Of a stretch of DNA of 64,000 nt, positions 11,701-35,630 are shown piece by piece. Origin of the DNA: Branchiostoma belcheri (taxonomy: Eukaryota; Chordata; Leptocardii; Amphioxiformes; Branchiostomatidae); NCBI RefSeq assembly GCF_001625305.1, contig NW_017802380.1, positions 4,205,895 through 4,269,894 of the forward strand, given 5' to 3'. The notes beneath the pieces were generated by a model, which was not told the origin of the DNA, searched no databases, and worked only from the letters and a program-made list of their open reading frames with translations. Every line of letters starts with the position of its first letter. Position 1 is the first letter of the stretch. The translations under genes were made by a program, and so were the position numbers.

Positions 11701-14445
11701 GGTCTCACAGCGCTACGTCATCGTCCTGACTGACGTACTCCTGTTGGCGAAGAAGCGACAAAAGAGAGGCGGCGGGGTGAGCTACGACGTGCTCAACTAC
11801 TGTATGCGAAACCGCGTCCAAGCGGAGGAAGTCGAGGACAACATTTACGACAAGACAGAAGCAGTCACTCCAGTTGCTGATAAGAAGCTAACCCTGTCAA
11901 GACGCAAAAGCAGTCTTCTCAAATTCTTCAAAGCACAACAAGCCATCCAGGACGAAGGATACCAGTTTAGCGTGCTGCTGTTGGAGGATAAGGATGGACA
12001 GGAGCTGGAGATGGTGTTCTCCGTGGCGACACCTAGCGAGCGGACCAGGTGGATAGAGGCGTTCCAGTACAGCACCACGGACGACGAGGGAGGCGCCATC
12101 TACTCCTGGGACTTCCCTCTGACGTCAGTCAAGGTGAATCAATCTTTAAGACTTCAATTTAAGTTTCTCAGAGGAGAATTCTGATCATAGAAATTTTAAA
12201 CCGTTTCCAACACAAGAAGTTGACTCGACCAAATTTTCGATTAGACACTTCGTCTTCTTTAAAATGTCTCACGAGGATCATTTTTTACCTGGTACAGACC
12301 CGACTCAACATGTCATGAGTCAACTCTTTGTGTTGGAAATAATACCAATTTCCCTAATTATATTTGCAAACACAAATGAATTTTATTGACATTTTTGACA
12401 TGGCGCCGTCTGCATGTCAGGTGCGGAGAGACGCGGCGCAGCCGGACGAGTTGGCGTTCGAGGCGGGTGACGTGGTGCGGGTGCTGCGGAAGATGCCGGA
12501 CGGCATGTGGTACGGGGAGACCACGCACGACGCGCGGCAGGGCTGGTTCCCGTGTGACTGTGTGGAGGAGATTAAGGACAGCGATCACTACAGGGCGAAA
12601 CAACTCAGGAAGAAACGCACTTCATCTACAGACGACCAGGTCTCCACTAAAGGTAGATGCAACCACTGAATGGCGTGTATAATCCTTTTAAAGAACAGTA
12701 CCAATAGATGTATTTCTAGACAGCAAGATGAATATCAGAAATTACATTATGCTTGGATTGTAGCAATGAGTTTATAGGAAGACTTATATCTCCTTGGATT
12801 GTGTTTTGCAGAGCACCCCAAGTTTGTCGTCCTTTATGACTTTGATCCTCAGCAAGCAGGAGAACTTCAGATCAAAGAGGGACAAGAATTGGAAATTCTA
12901 GATTACGGGTAAATATCTTTTAAATGCTAACAAAAGGCAAATGAGCTTTTGATTGTCGTTGAAGATGCTTTGTTGCATAGTCAAGTTGTATTTAGCGGTT
13001 ACTCCATGTACATGTGAACGGTTCATTTTCAATATTGATTATTTTGTAAGTAAAGCCAACTTAGGCAGTTGATATGTTTTACAGGGACAATGTCTGGTAC
13101 CAGGCCAGACGGCTGGACACACGGGAGGAGGGATGCGTGCCGTACAACTATGTCACACCTGTGTACAGCCTGGAGCAACAAGAGTGAGTTTTCACGATTC
13201 GCACCAGTTCATTCTGCATCTGTTAATTAATGTCACAGTGCTAACCCAGTATAAAATCCACTGACCGTAACCCACCAGCGTATTTTCTAATTGGACTTTG
13301 ATAGGACTGATAACAGAATTTGTATGTTTAAGGCACCCCCTGTAGGTATAGCCATACTATAGTGTTTACTTACGTGTACTCAGCTGGTATTTCGGCAATC
13401 TCGGGAGGAAGGACTCAGAAGAACTTCTGCTGGCAGACGGTACCGAGCCAGGAGCCTTCTTGGTGCGAGACGCTCATGGACAGGGTAAGAAACTAATCTA
13501 ATCTTAGCTATGCGGAGGGGGGGGGGATGCATGAATAATTGGCCAACGGAGTTAAGCCACCCGAGAGTTAATTTGCCCGTGCAGTTTTCTTCCAATGGGG
13601 GAATGAAACACCAATGTTGGACCCACTCCCCTGGCCAGTCAGACCCTATTTTTGCCGAACTCTACCATCCTAAGCCCCCTTAGGGAGGAGGGTAGAGTAT
13701 CGGACTGAAAGAAAATAGTGACAAGAAAATGTAGACATCAAAAGATTTATTTACATGCCTCTGGTCTTCATTTCTATCTGCACTAGTTGTATAACTAAGT
13801 AACAAAGCACCAAATTACCAAACGTTAGCGCGCAGCAACATTTTGTACAACTCGCAACAACTAGAAGCATCAATCATTACCTTGTAAAATGACATGGTAC
13901 AACAGTACAAATAAATTGCTTCATTTTAACAAAAACCTTCTGTTTGCCTTGCTGACAGGATCACATGTTTACACCGTGTCAGTCAGGGCCAAGACAGAAG
14001 GAGAAATCACTGTTCGCCATTTCAAGGTCGACAAAAGTCCAACAGGTCTGCTCTCCGTCGTACCGGAACAAGAGTTCAGTTCGATAGAAGAGCTAGTGAA
14101 AGATCTCAGAGGTAAGAAATATATTCCAGCAAATACAGCAGAGTGTTAGTGATATTTTCTATGTCCAACAAAATGTTAACACCTATTGCAGTTGAAGTAA
14201 GCATGTTGCCATTAGTTTTCATTATCAAGCTTATGTAGTACACAAAAATGCCCCCCATAGGCATGGTTAACGAGAGCTACAGAACCACATGGGGCCAGTG
14301 CTTACATGTACCCTAACGCCAAGCTTTGCTTCTGCCCACCACAGAGAAGGGTTCCATCGGGAAAGGTTGCCAGCTCGGACAACCCTGTCCCAAACAGCCA
14401 CAAAATGCCGAGAGTCCTGCCATGGAACACAGGGAGAACAGCTAA
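8731..14445 (+). CDS. Ephexin-type RhoGEF with Src-type SH3-SH2, kinase domain absent
   Basis: Eight exons: 8731-8978, 10114-12133, 12421-12652, 12812-12908, 13085-13183, 13384-13484, 13959-14111, 14345-14445; 1016 aa, all phases consistent. Order: SAM-like N-terminus (about 10-75), an acidic region with YEDID, YDDIP, YDDIP and YDDVP (85-200), FN3 (205-300), DH (375-560; [28 protein letters not shown]), PH (590-735), SH3 (757-830; QPDEL..GDVVRVL..GWFP), a second SH3 (KFVVLYDFDPQQAGELQI), and SH2 (WYFGNL, FLVRD with its phosphotyrosine-binding Arg). DH-PH-SH3 resembles ephexins (ARHGEF16/26/NGEF), which exchange GDP on Rho GTPases. The SH3-SH2 half matches the Src type. The last exon begins with the linker seen before the kinase in the 35.6-43.9 kb paralogue (EKGSI..C.L.QPCPK), then ends after 33 residues with no kinase. 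The start is the only in-frame ATG. Probably a GEF controlled by tyrosine phosphorylation. Confidence 0.85.
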
Positions 14446-14693
14446 CAAGGACGAAAGACGGATTACGTAGGTCTTAGACAGCAGGAGCAGGAAATGTATT
14501 CATAAAGTACATGCATCAGAGATACTAGTAATTTGGACGAACCCATCATTCATTGTGAGCGAGGGGACTTCCTACTCTAAATGTGTGGCATTTTACAGAT
14601 CTAGACTTTTTCGAGATACGATTCCATTCTTATAAACACGAAGTCGATCCCGGCCACCATTTTCACAGTATTCGCTCCCTCTATTGCTCTAAT

Positions 14694-26741
<12,048 letters not shown>

Positions 26742-29235
26742 GGGGAGGGCCTGTAAACAAACAAACAAACAGACGCAAAGATAAACAACATCGGCACATG
26801 AAGTGACACCAGGTGTACGATTGATACACCAACGAAACTAACAAAGCTACATAGAGCGAAGAGAGTATATGCCCTAATACGTAACGATTATGGACGAAGA
26901 CTATGTAGCTAAATGTCTGATATCAATGTATTGCCCAGATCTACTGTAATTGTAGGCATTGGAACATGTTTTAGCACATATGTACAAAGGTTCCCTTCTA
27001 TATAACCAGGGCATCGGTAGCACAACGTTACCCGATCCCGTGTCGTCCGGTCCCGTCTGCTTTGTGCGGATTATAAGGTGACTGGCCAATACATGTTTGT
27101 TATTGCTTGACTATCTTGTCCGTGTGAAAGAACACAATGTTGTTGTGAAAGAAACATACCGACCCCCATTACCTTCAGGTCAGTTCTTCGTGGCTCCCAC
27201 TAGTACTGGGCCTTTGATGCCTGGAGGCGGACTGTCGATAATTTGAGATAAACGCTCTGTCTCCGGGTGCGACAACAGAAAAATGGTATCACACCTGCTG
27301 TAGCTGTGTGCCTTAAGGTCAGTCGTGACGTCACGACATAACTGGTCGGACCGGTATCAGAGGAGCACTGAGACAACCCAGAAGAATCTGATCTGTTACA
27401 GATATAACAGTTTATCAACTACTGTCTATATCATTTCTAAACGACAGAGTTTTGTTACCCCTTAAGGCAGGGAGAGAGATATAATTCTCGCGCCGGCTTG
27501 TGTAGACTATTTGTGTGCTAGCCTGGCCTGCAAAAGGAGACTTTGTCTCCCGTTTGATTCGGAACCTGGTTATATTGACAGCTCTCGCTGCAGGCTGTTC
27601 GTTACGGCGGCCGTAACAGTCTAATCCCAAACATAAACAACAGACAGAAGGAGAGATATTATCAAAGGCCACTGCTACGTGACTAGCATACCTGCTGCCT
27701 GTACTTGAATGTTGGAATCATGTTAGGGCATATTACAAAAGTTTGAACTACTTCTTCTACTACTACTACATTACTAATGACTACACTCTTCGACAGCGTT
27801 TTCAGCTGTTCAGTGTAGCTGTGACAACCAGTCAGACTATTTTTGACATGAAAAGACACCTTTCAGGGACATTTCAGCGTTACAAAAGTCTTACCTGGCT
27901 TAAGATGTCTCAAGGTTACTGCAGAAACCTTAGCAGATTTTATATAATTGGCGGTTTTAGTCTACAATTATGTATAAGGATCTGCCCATGGAGTCCAAAT
28001 ACTTTGCAATTTCGTACTTTGCTATGTTGAAGTTTTCATGAAATTCCCCCAGGCATGGCCATAACTATTTACAGGTAATCTCCAAGCAGATCCTACGGTG
28101 GCAAGGCAGTATCCAATCGGCCAAGCAGTGTCTAATAGCCACCACGAACACTGCTTACTGCATTGCCACCGTTGGATCTGCTTGGAGGTAATCTGGATTT
28201 CCAGGAAAATATGTAAACGGTTTTACATGGGGCATTCGAGTATGAACAAATATCTTATATGGCCTAACACCAAACAGCGTTCGTTGCACTCACTTGATCC
28301 ACTGCACTGAAGAGCGTAAGGAATAGCCTGGTGTCAGATAAAGCTCCAAGTTAAGACGTCTTGTGTAAGGATACAATGTAAATTGTCGACCTCCCATGAC
28401 ACAGTGGCTAGCTGCTAACAAAGGGGGTGGGACGGACCTACACAAGCCAGCTCCTCGGCGTCAGGGCCAACAGGCCCCAAGTAAATCTTTACCACAGCTC
28501 CCGAATTAGACTATGTGCAGGGCGATGTCAGGTAAAGTTAAACCTGTATCATTTGTGCTAAAACTATAATTGTTGGCTCTGGAGCCGAGGACCTGGCCTG
28601 GGAAGGCCTTGAAAACTGCCTGACATCCAGGCTAGCAGAAGAAAGGACACTTGATGCCTCCGGGCACACGTGTATCAGAATAACAACAGCTCACATCGAT
28701 AGTAGAAGTAGTGTGGGAGACCAAATCAGTGTACTATTTTACAGGAGGCTGATTACCACCATGTGCAAAATTACCCATGACGACAACTTTGTTACTGTCT
28801 GACATTATATATTCTGTTTTATGTAATCTATAATCTCTACATATTTACATAATTCGGCTGGCATGATCTGTACACAAGACAGTAGATGATAAGAAGCTAA
28901 TGATTAACTTACAGCGCGGTCGCATTAGTAATAGACCGGAGCCCAATTTTGATGTAGACTTTTCAAGCAAGTTATGAGAAACCAGGCTCTAAGATAAGAA
29001 GGATCTGAGAGCACGACTATCCCAAAATACCATCGGTTTCAGATCGATCGTGCGACGGTCGTAAGACGTAAGACCATAAGATCCAGTTTCCACGAACACT
29101 AGAGGCTGCTGCCGATCCTTGTTTGTTGTGGAAGATTCGTGATGCTATACCATGCCACAAAATTGATAACATGCCATTGAGTATCCTCTCATACGGCTTG
29201 CTCTTTAAATCGTCCAACTTCAGTCAGTCGTTTTG
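26742..29235. other. Spacer between genes A and B, no gene recognised
   Basis: It holds the presumed promoter of gene A at its left side and the 3' flank of gene B at its right side. No convincing exon was found. A fold-back element is at 28082-28185. In 29017-29230 the minus strand stays open after the predicted stop of gene B in another frame. Confidence 0.45.
28082..28185. repeat. Fold-back element with exact 9-bp target duplication (CCAAGCAG family)
   Basis: Ends CCAAGCAGATCC and GGATCTGCTTGG, with arms of about 30 bp. It is flanked by AGGTAATCT at 28073-28081 and 28186-28194. Its ends resemble those of the elements at 58123-58338 and 59788-59883. Confidence 0.92.
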
Positions 29236-32200
29236 CTAGAACACCAACACTTTTTGCCCAAGCTGACTCCATGGCATATTACGTTCACGGAATTTCTTGG
29301 CCGCCATTTTGTTTTCACCAATCATCCCCGATGACAGTGACCTCATTCGGCTGTCATCGTCATCTGATGATGATGATAAGCTCTCCTGTCCCAGGGCCCC
29401 AGAAACGGACGACCCGTACGCACGCCATGAGGATCTGTAAGATTTAGATTAGATTTTGAGCTTTAAGAAGTTATAAAAATGATATAGGATAACTTAAATG
29501 CAAGCAGAAGCAACCTACCATAATCATACCTCACTTCTTCTCAGCCTTGCTGTCGTCTCCTCCGTCGTCTTTGTTCTTATCGTCACTCGTTGAGGTGAAG
29601 AACGCTCCAAACACTGCCACAGACAAAGAGGTACTTTTCTATCACTCTGGAAAGCTTCAAAAACACCACTTTCTGTCCACTCGTATGCAGCTTTGTTTCA
29701 CACGACTTAAGCAGATGTACATGTATGACATCAACCAAACGGTAGTTGCCTTGCTTTATATCACATACTTGAAAATGGAGGTATTGTATTGGTTTGGGAA
29801 CGATTGATACTCACCACTTTCTGCCAGTGCAAGCCGCATGCGAAGGAAAAGGGCATTGATGCTTCCAAAAAAAGTTCTTGGCTCAGAGTTTTCACTTTCC
29901 TCTTTCTGTTCAGTTCTTGTGTTCCCGCCATGATTTTCTTCTGTGTACACTTTCACAGGAGGTTGGGTCGGTGGCTGGGGTGTGGAATCTGTGCATAAGA
30001 CATTAGCCACAAAGACATTCAGACAGGCCTCCACTCGCCTCGTGTGCGATAACAGAGACATTTTAAATGATGCTTTGTCAAACATAGCGCCAGGCCTAGC
30101 CTATGGACGCCATCTACTGTACCAGCCGAAATGGTTATGCTTATAGGTATCTAACTTAATGCATTTATCCTATGACTATGTTGAGCATTGCTCAGAAATC
30201 AACTTTTTTGTCATTGTCTTACTGTGTCCAAATGCACAACGATCCATGGTACTAATCCATCATAAACCGCAGCTATACTTACCACGTTTTGTGCTGTAAC
30301 GCCGTCGACTCCGACTCCGACTGCGACTTCTGCCGACCCTAGTCTCCGTTCTGCCCCGCACACCCGGATCCGACCTTCCGCTTCTAGATCTAGACCGTTG
30401 TCTCCGGAAGCTGGGGTGCCCTGGATGCGCATTTACATTATTAACATGATTGTGTTTTGTTCGCCATATTGGATGGTTAAACCTTACCCCCTCCCGCACT
30501 CTTCCCCCTTCCTCAACTTTTCCACCTCCACCACCACTCTTTCCCCTTCCTCAACTACCGCATACTAGTATTTATTCCCCAATCTAACCATTATAATTAC
30601 ATTAGATTTCCTCCTTGCTATGCACAATTGAAGGCCGGTCCAACAAGGTGTTGTCAAAAACCAATTCCCTGGCGATACAGTAATTTTTAGAATATTTTCA
30701 AATCAAATCGTAGTTCTGTCAAAACGGCTCCTCCTCAGAGGTGTCGCCAAAATAATGTACGTACTATATCCCTGGCCTCTGCCGCTCTCGTCGTGTGATC
30801 TCGTCTGCTGGACACGAGAAGCTTTGTGTAGCGACAACAGGGGGTCTGCTGATCCTGCAATGGGACCAATAGGAGTAATCCTTACTTAGACAAACCGAGC
30901 ACTGACGTAAGCCAGTAGCAGTAATCCTCACTCTGATTGGTAGATACTACAAAACTTATTGTGGCCTGCCACAGAAATTAATCTAACCATGCCTTTCCAA
31001 ACTTTATCGTTTCACGACTCTGCAAACATTGTAGAATGTAAAATCTGTCACAATATGTTCAAACCGTACTCAACTGGCTCGGTTGTGTTCTCTCGGCCTC
31101 CAGTGTGTGGCTTCATCAGAGTAGCCTTGAGGGTACGAGGGGTATCGCCAGAGCGCCTGTCTGTGGCTGTACCTGCTGGACCAGGCGTGGTGCTGAAGCC
31201 AGGAGGCCACGGTCATGGGCGGATCGTAGGAGCCCTCCGAGCCTGGACAGAGTTTTAATAATCCATTTTCATTGCAGCTATCTCCGGACACACACACATA
31301 CATACTCAGTCTTATCGTACACCTTGGCAAGGGTTAGCCTTAGCAGTCTATATCAACCTGTCATGACGATGTTCTCAAAATTACTCTAAGAAACGTACAA
31401 AGACAGTTGCTGAAACACTAACTACTTCTCCGACGGACGCCCGGGTCGCTCCTCTGACGACTGACTGGCCGGAGTTGTTCCTGTGTGCGTGTCGGCAGAC
31501 TTCTCTTGTCGACTCCTGGGTCACTCCTCTGACGACTGACTTGTCCGAGTTGCCTCTGTCCCCGTGTCGATGGCAGACTTCTGTGACCGACACTTGCGTC
31601 ACTCCTCTGACGACTAACTGGGCGGAATTGTCCTTGTATGCGTATCGGCGGCAAACTTGCAGAGGAAAGAAACATGTCGTCTTCGCTTGGGTCGCCCGGC
31701 ATGCGCTGTCCTACCCAGTCGGCCGTCCATTGGCGTCGAAGGGACCGCTTTGGATCGGTGTTTATCGATAGAGACTGACCTGCGGAAAAAAATCAAACAT
31801 AGCACCAGGTTGGTTAAATCACTGGTAAACAACGGTATTTGTACACAGCCAATTGTCAGTGTTTGTTTGTGAGTCTACAACCTTCCCCAGGGTACGTAAT
31901 ACTGACTGGTTCACTCTGCAGCTAGATGTCGCTGCGGTGGGACGGATACGGTCCAAAACGTTACTGAGCCCTCTCCCCTCGTCCGACCTTTTATCCATAA
32001 TAAAGAAACTCCTCTACTCCAAAAGGCAGTATTTCGGCATAGTCATCACGCTACACATTATACCCGGTAAGTACGGTATCCCTTACCTCTGTCATGCTCG
32101 GTGTAGGATCCCATCCCTCCAAAAGCGCTGGACGCTCCTGACATGACTGGGCCGGCTGATTCTGTGTGTGGACCAATCATAGTCATTTAATGGCCTGGAT

Positions 32201-33597
32201 GCGCAAGATGGTAAACGAAGGAAGGGCGGGATGATTTGCACACAAAGCAGTTTTCGAACATCAGAAGAACTTCGGCTAGCTGACATCCACTAGGCAGTGG
32301 CAAAGCGAGTAAGAGAAAAAAACATTAACGTCTTGATTGGTTAAGGTACTCAACTGTTTCTACGGCGGGCACTGACGTGACTGCTGTTGTCTCTAGGCTG
32401 CTGGTCTGTGAATACTTCAGACTGACCGTCCCGAAACACTCTGTTCTGTTGGCGGTTTCCCTCAGAGTCCCTTCTCCAGTCCATCTGTTCAAGCCAGATG
32501 GCCCTCGCCATCGGTGTATCTTCAGACACGTTGAAGCCTGCAGGGAGTTTTCTTTTACAGACTTGAACTATACATGATGTGTGCGGATGATTCGAAGGCC
32601 ACGGTTGAAATTAAATCTCGATGCCTAGCTTTCTTTACAGAGATTTATTAACTAAGAAATGAATGTTTAAGACACTTTGTAAGACAGCGAACGGTAGTAA
32701 CATCATCATCCGTAAAGTAACGAACGCAAAGTAACGGTTAGAAATATGGGAAGACAAATTAGAAGTACTGACCACTACTCAGGCTGGTGTTAGGGTCACT
32801 GCTGTGACTCAGTCGCTCCCCCGTCAGTGGCGGGGACAGTAGCTCTATACGTGTCGGCTGCAGACGTCCGGTGGGAACAGGCTCTGTGTTGATGTCGCTT
32901 GTCTGGACGACCCAGTCGTTTGTCCAGTGGCTGCGGAGAGACCGCCCCGCGGTACCGTCAGATATGGACTGGCCTGTGTTAACATATACACATTGCTTAA
33001 TGGCATCTTCAATAGCAAGACAACGTCATTTTAGGAAAAAAAAACATGCTCGTGGTCGTGTGTTTGCCAACATCAGCAAAGTTTCTTCAAATTGACGTTG
33101 GGCGAGAAAACATGTTATGCTCACCATCTACTACCTGGCCTTGAAACGCGCCGATGACCGAGTTTTCCGGGTCGTTTGGTCTTTCCACAGCAGCTGTGCA
33201 CAGGGCCTGTAGGACACGATTTGGCTGTGTGCCAATCCCAGAGTCTCTATCTCTGTTAACGTCACTGGGTTGACTGGCCTGTCCGTGGGACCACTGCTTC
33301 TGGGCCACGTTGCAGTTGTTGTTGTTCCTGTAATCTTGGATGAGTCTTTCATTTGACTGTCTCGACTGTTTGATCTGGAGAGAGGATTGTCTGTCCAGGA
33401 ATTCTAGCGAGTCAGACAAAACTGCTGTATGACAAAAGCAAATGTATTGTACATCAAACACTGTGTAGTAGTATATGAACGTTCAAGAAGCAACCATGGC
33501 TTTCATGCGGATTGTATGGGTTATGTTTAGAAGCTTTGAACAACGGATATATGAGGATATAAGGATGTGAGGATACGGATATATGTGCGTGCGCACG

Positions 33598-33662
<65 letters not shown>

Positions 33663-33935
33663 ACACATACACACACACACACACATACACATACACACAC
33701 ACACACAGAGATAGAACGAGACAGATAGACAGACACATAGACAAAAGTAGCTAGAGACGGAAAGACAAAGACATCAGTGGATAAATACACAGATACGGAA
33801 TGGATACAAATGAGGATAATAGCATAGGCACAGCACAGTGCGACCATGGTGACAGTTGACGTGAATGAAACAAAAACACCTAATGGGCGTGAATTGTCTG
33901 CTATCCTTACCTTGGCGTTGTTTTTCCGTGTCCAT
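29236..33935 (-). CDS. Unrecognised multi-exon protein, paralogue of gene A (gene B)
   Basis: Exons, 5' to 3': 33935-33911 (MDTEKQRQ), 33424-33125, 32973-32773 (X), 32537-32355 (Y), 32161-32087 (Z), 31779-31423 (X with 25-aa repeats), 31242-31075 (Y), 30854-30765 (Z), 30420-30283 (SR-rich), 29988-29815, 29613-29535, 29434-29236. All introns are phase 1 except the last (phase 2). The X-Y-Z-X-Y-Z order is the same as in gene A, and pairs match best by position (first X with first X, and so on). The shared N-terminal segment reads DRQSSLQI.QSRQSNERLIQ. The last exon aligns with 15292-15062 of gene A through SSSSDDDDS, but its homologous ..MESAWAKS segment is in a different frame, so the predicted C-terminus differs. 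No known domain is recognised. Function unknown. Confidence 0.68.
31425..31640 (-). repeat. Coding repeat, three units of about 25 aa in gene B
   Basis: The exon 31779-31423 ends with three tandem copies of a block containing PVSRQRSDPGV and RRSLP (about 75 bp each). The equivalent exon of gene A (23195-23037) has none, so this expansion is specific to gene B. Confidence 0.85.
33593..33707. repeat. (CA)n microsatellite
   Basis: An impure (CA)n tract with CATA interruptions, in the first intron of gene B. Confidence 0.97.
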
Positions 33936-35630
33936 GGTGAGAACCTGAAAATTAACAGAGTAGTTGTGTTGTATACGTAATTTCTGAATATATACGTTAT
34001 GTACGTCAGACTCCACAATCCAGCAACCAGCTTGGCGTTGTTTACTGCCACCGTGCGAACCCACAATTCACCTTAAGTCACCTTAAGTCAATGGCCTTAA
34101 AACCTCACAACGAGGTTACTGGTCGGACTGGTACACAAGCAGAACACTGACTAGCCTTTTGTTTCATCTGTCAATGTCTGTTTCATTATTCCACCAGATA
34201 TATAGCAAGAAAGAACGATCCTCCTACCGGTGTGTGTGTAAGTCTGGCCCTCAAACGTTGTGCTCGTCTTTTGTTCCAGAAGATGACACTCGAGAACTTT
34301 AACGTTCGTCACAGACTGACACCCGGTGTCAACATCTGACAAATGAAGAGACGCTAATAACTGACTTACAGTTATTGCTATATGTTTATCACCGAAAGCG
34401 TCGCAGAAGCAATTCCTGATAAAAGGCAGTATGCACAGGCACACATAATGTATGTAATAATACCTTTTCAGATAGCTGTTTTCGCATAAACTTGGCCTCT
34501 ATAAAATAAACCTGGCTCAATTTGTTGTAACTGCGACCTTTACCAACACCCCAGTGGCATGTGCACGTGATTTACCGTAGTGCTTGTTGACACATAACAG
34601 ACCTTAGAAATGTCAAATGTAAACCATTGTCTTTATCTGGGTCCATAACATAGAACGTACAAGAGGACGAAAAAACTGTGCTATATTTTGTACCTAGTAA
34701 CGTTCACTGTACTTACTTGGCTCATTTCGCCGAAGAATGCAGAACATGGACGTCAGGTTCAAGACCCAAGACGTCTCGGTCTGTACGAACAGGGAGATTC
34801 ACGGCCACACGACATGGCGGCTTGTAACTGGTTCTACCGACGCCCTGCGGCTACACGTGACGGGGTATCACCTGTTGACGGCGCGTCACATTCCTCATAG
34901 ATCCCGCTGCAAATTAGTGGGATTTACCAAACACAAAGTTCCAGGAAAGTCTACCTTAACATTACCATGACAGATGAGTCTGATAGAATTTTGATCAAAG
35001 AATGAAACACAAACATTACCAGGCATTTATCGCCGTTGTAAAGTCCCATTTTTTCGTGCTTTATGCAGGGACCCCAGTGTCACGTACATCCTACGCTACT
35101 GTAGTATTTTCAAGCAGGCTCGATTCTATTCTTATCTTGTTCTATAAACAGGTGAAGGTGATAATGTCATGTAGATATCCTGTCCTATTCCAGATGATGT
35201 CCTCTACACTAGATTTGACTGACTGATGGGAGCGTACATCATTTTTTGTGTGGATGATTACAGACATGTTATATAACGGCCCATTCATAAGCCGTCTCTT
35301 GTGTAAGCAGTAACTTCGCAGAGGTTTTATCCTTTCAAACATCAATTATCAAATATCTAATGCTCATCAAGTTGGCAGTAGATCCATAACGATCAGAAGA
35401 ACTTTAATTCATTGTGTTGTTTATCAATTGGCATCGCCGTGAGAGAAGTGCTTGTGAATGCATGAGTTCCAAACATGTACCTGCTCACCAGGTGGATGAC
35501 CCGAAACGTAACAAAAGACGGGTTCAAAGGCTACCTAGCGACAGTAAGAGGCACAATACTAGCCCTGGGGCATTGTTTGCACAGGGACATGTATACGCAC
35601 CAAACGCCCTATTACACACCGATACCCAAT
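33936..35630. other. Divergent flank between gene B and the GEF-kinase gene
   Basis: The two start codons are head to head, 1.7 kb apart. In-frame ATGs of the GEF-kinase gene also exist at 35475 and 35589, so part of this stretch is its 5' UTR or, less likely, coding. No other gene is visible. Confidence 0.45.
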
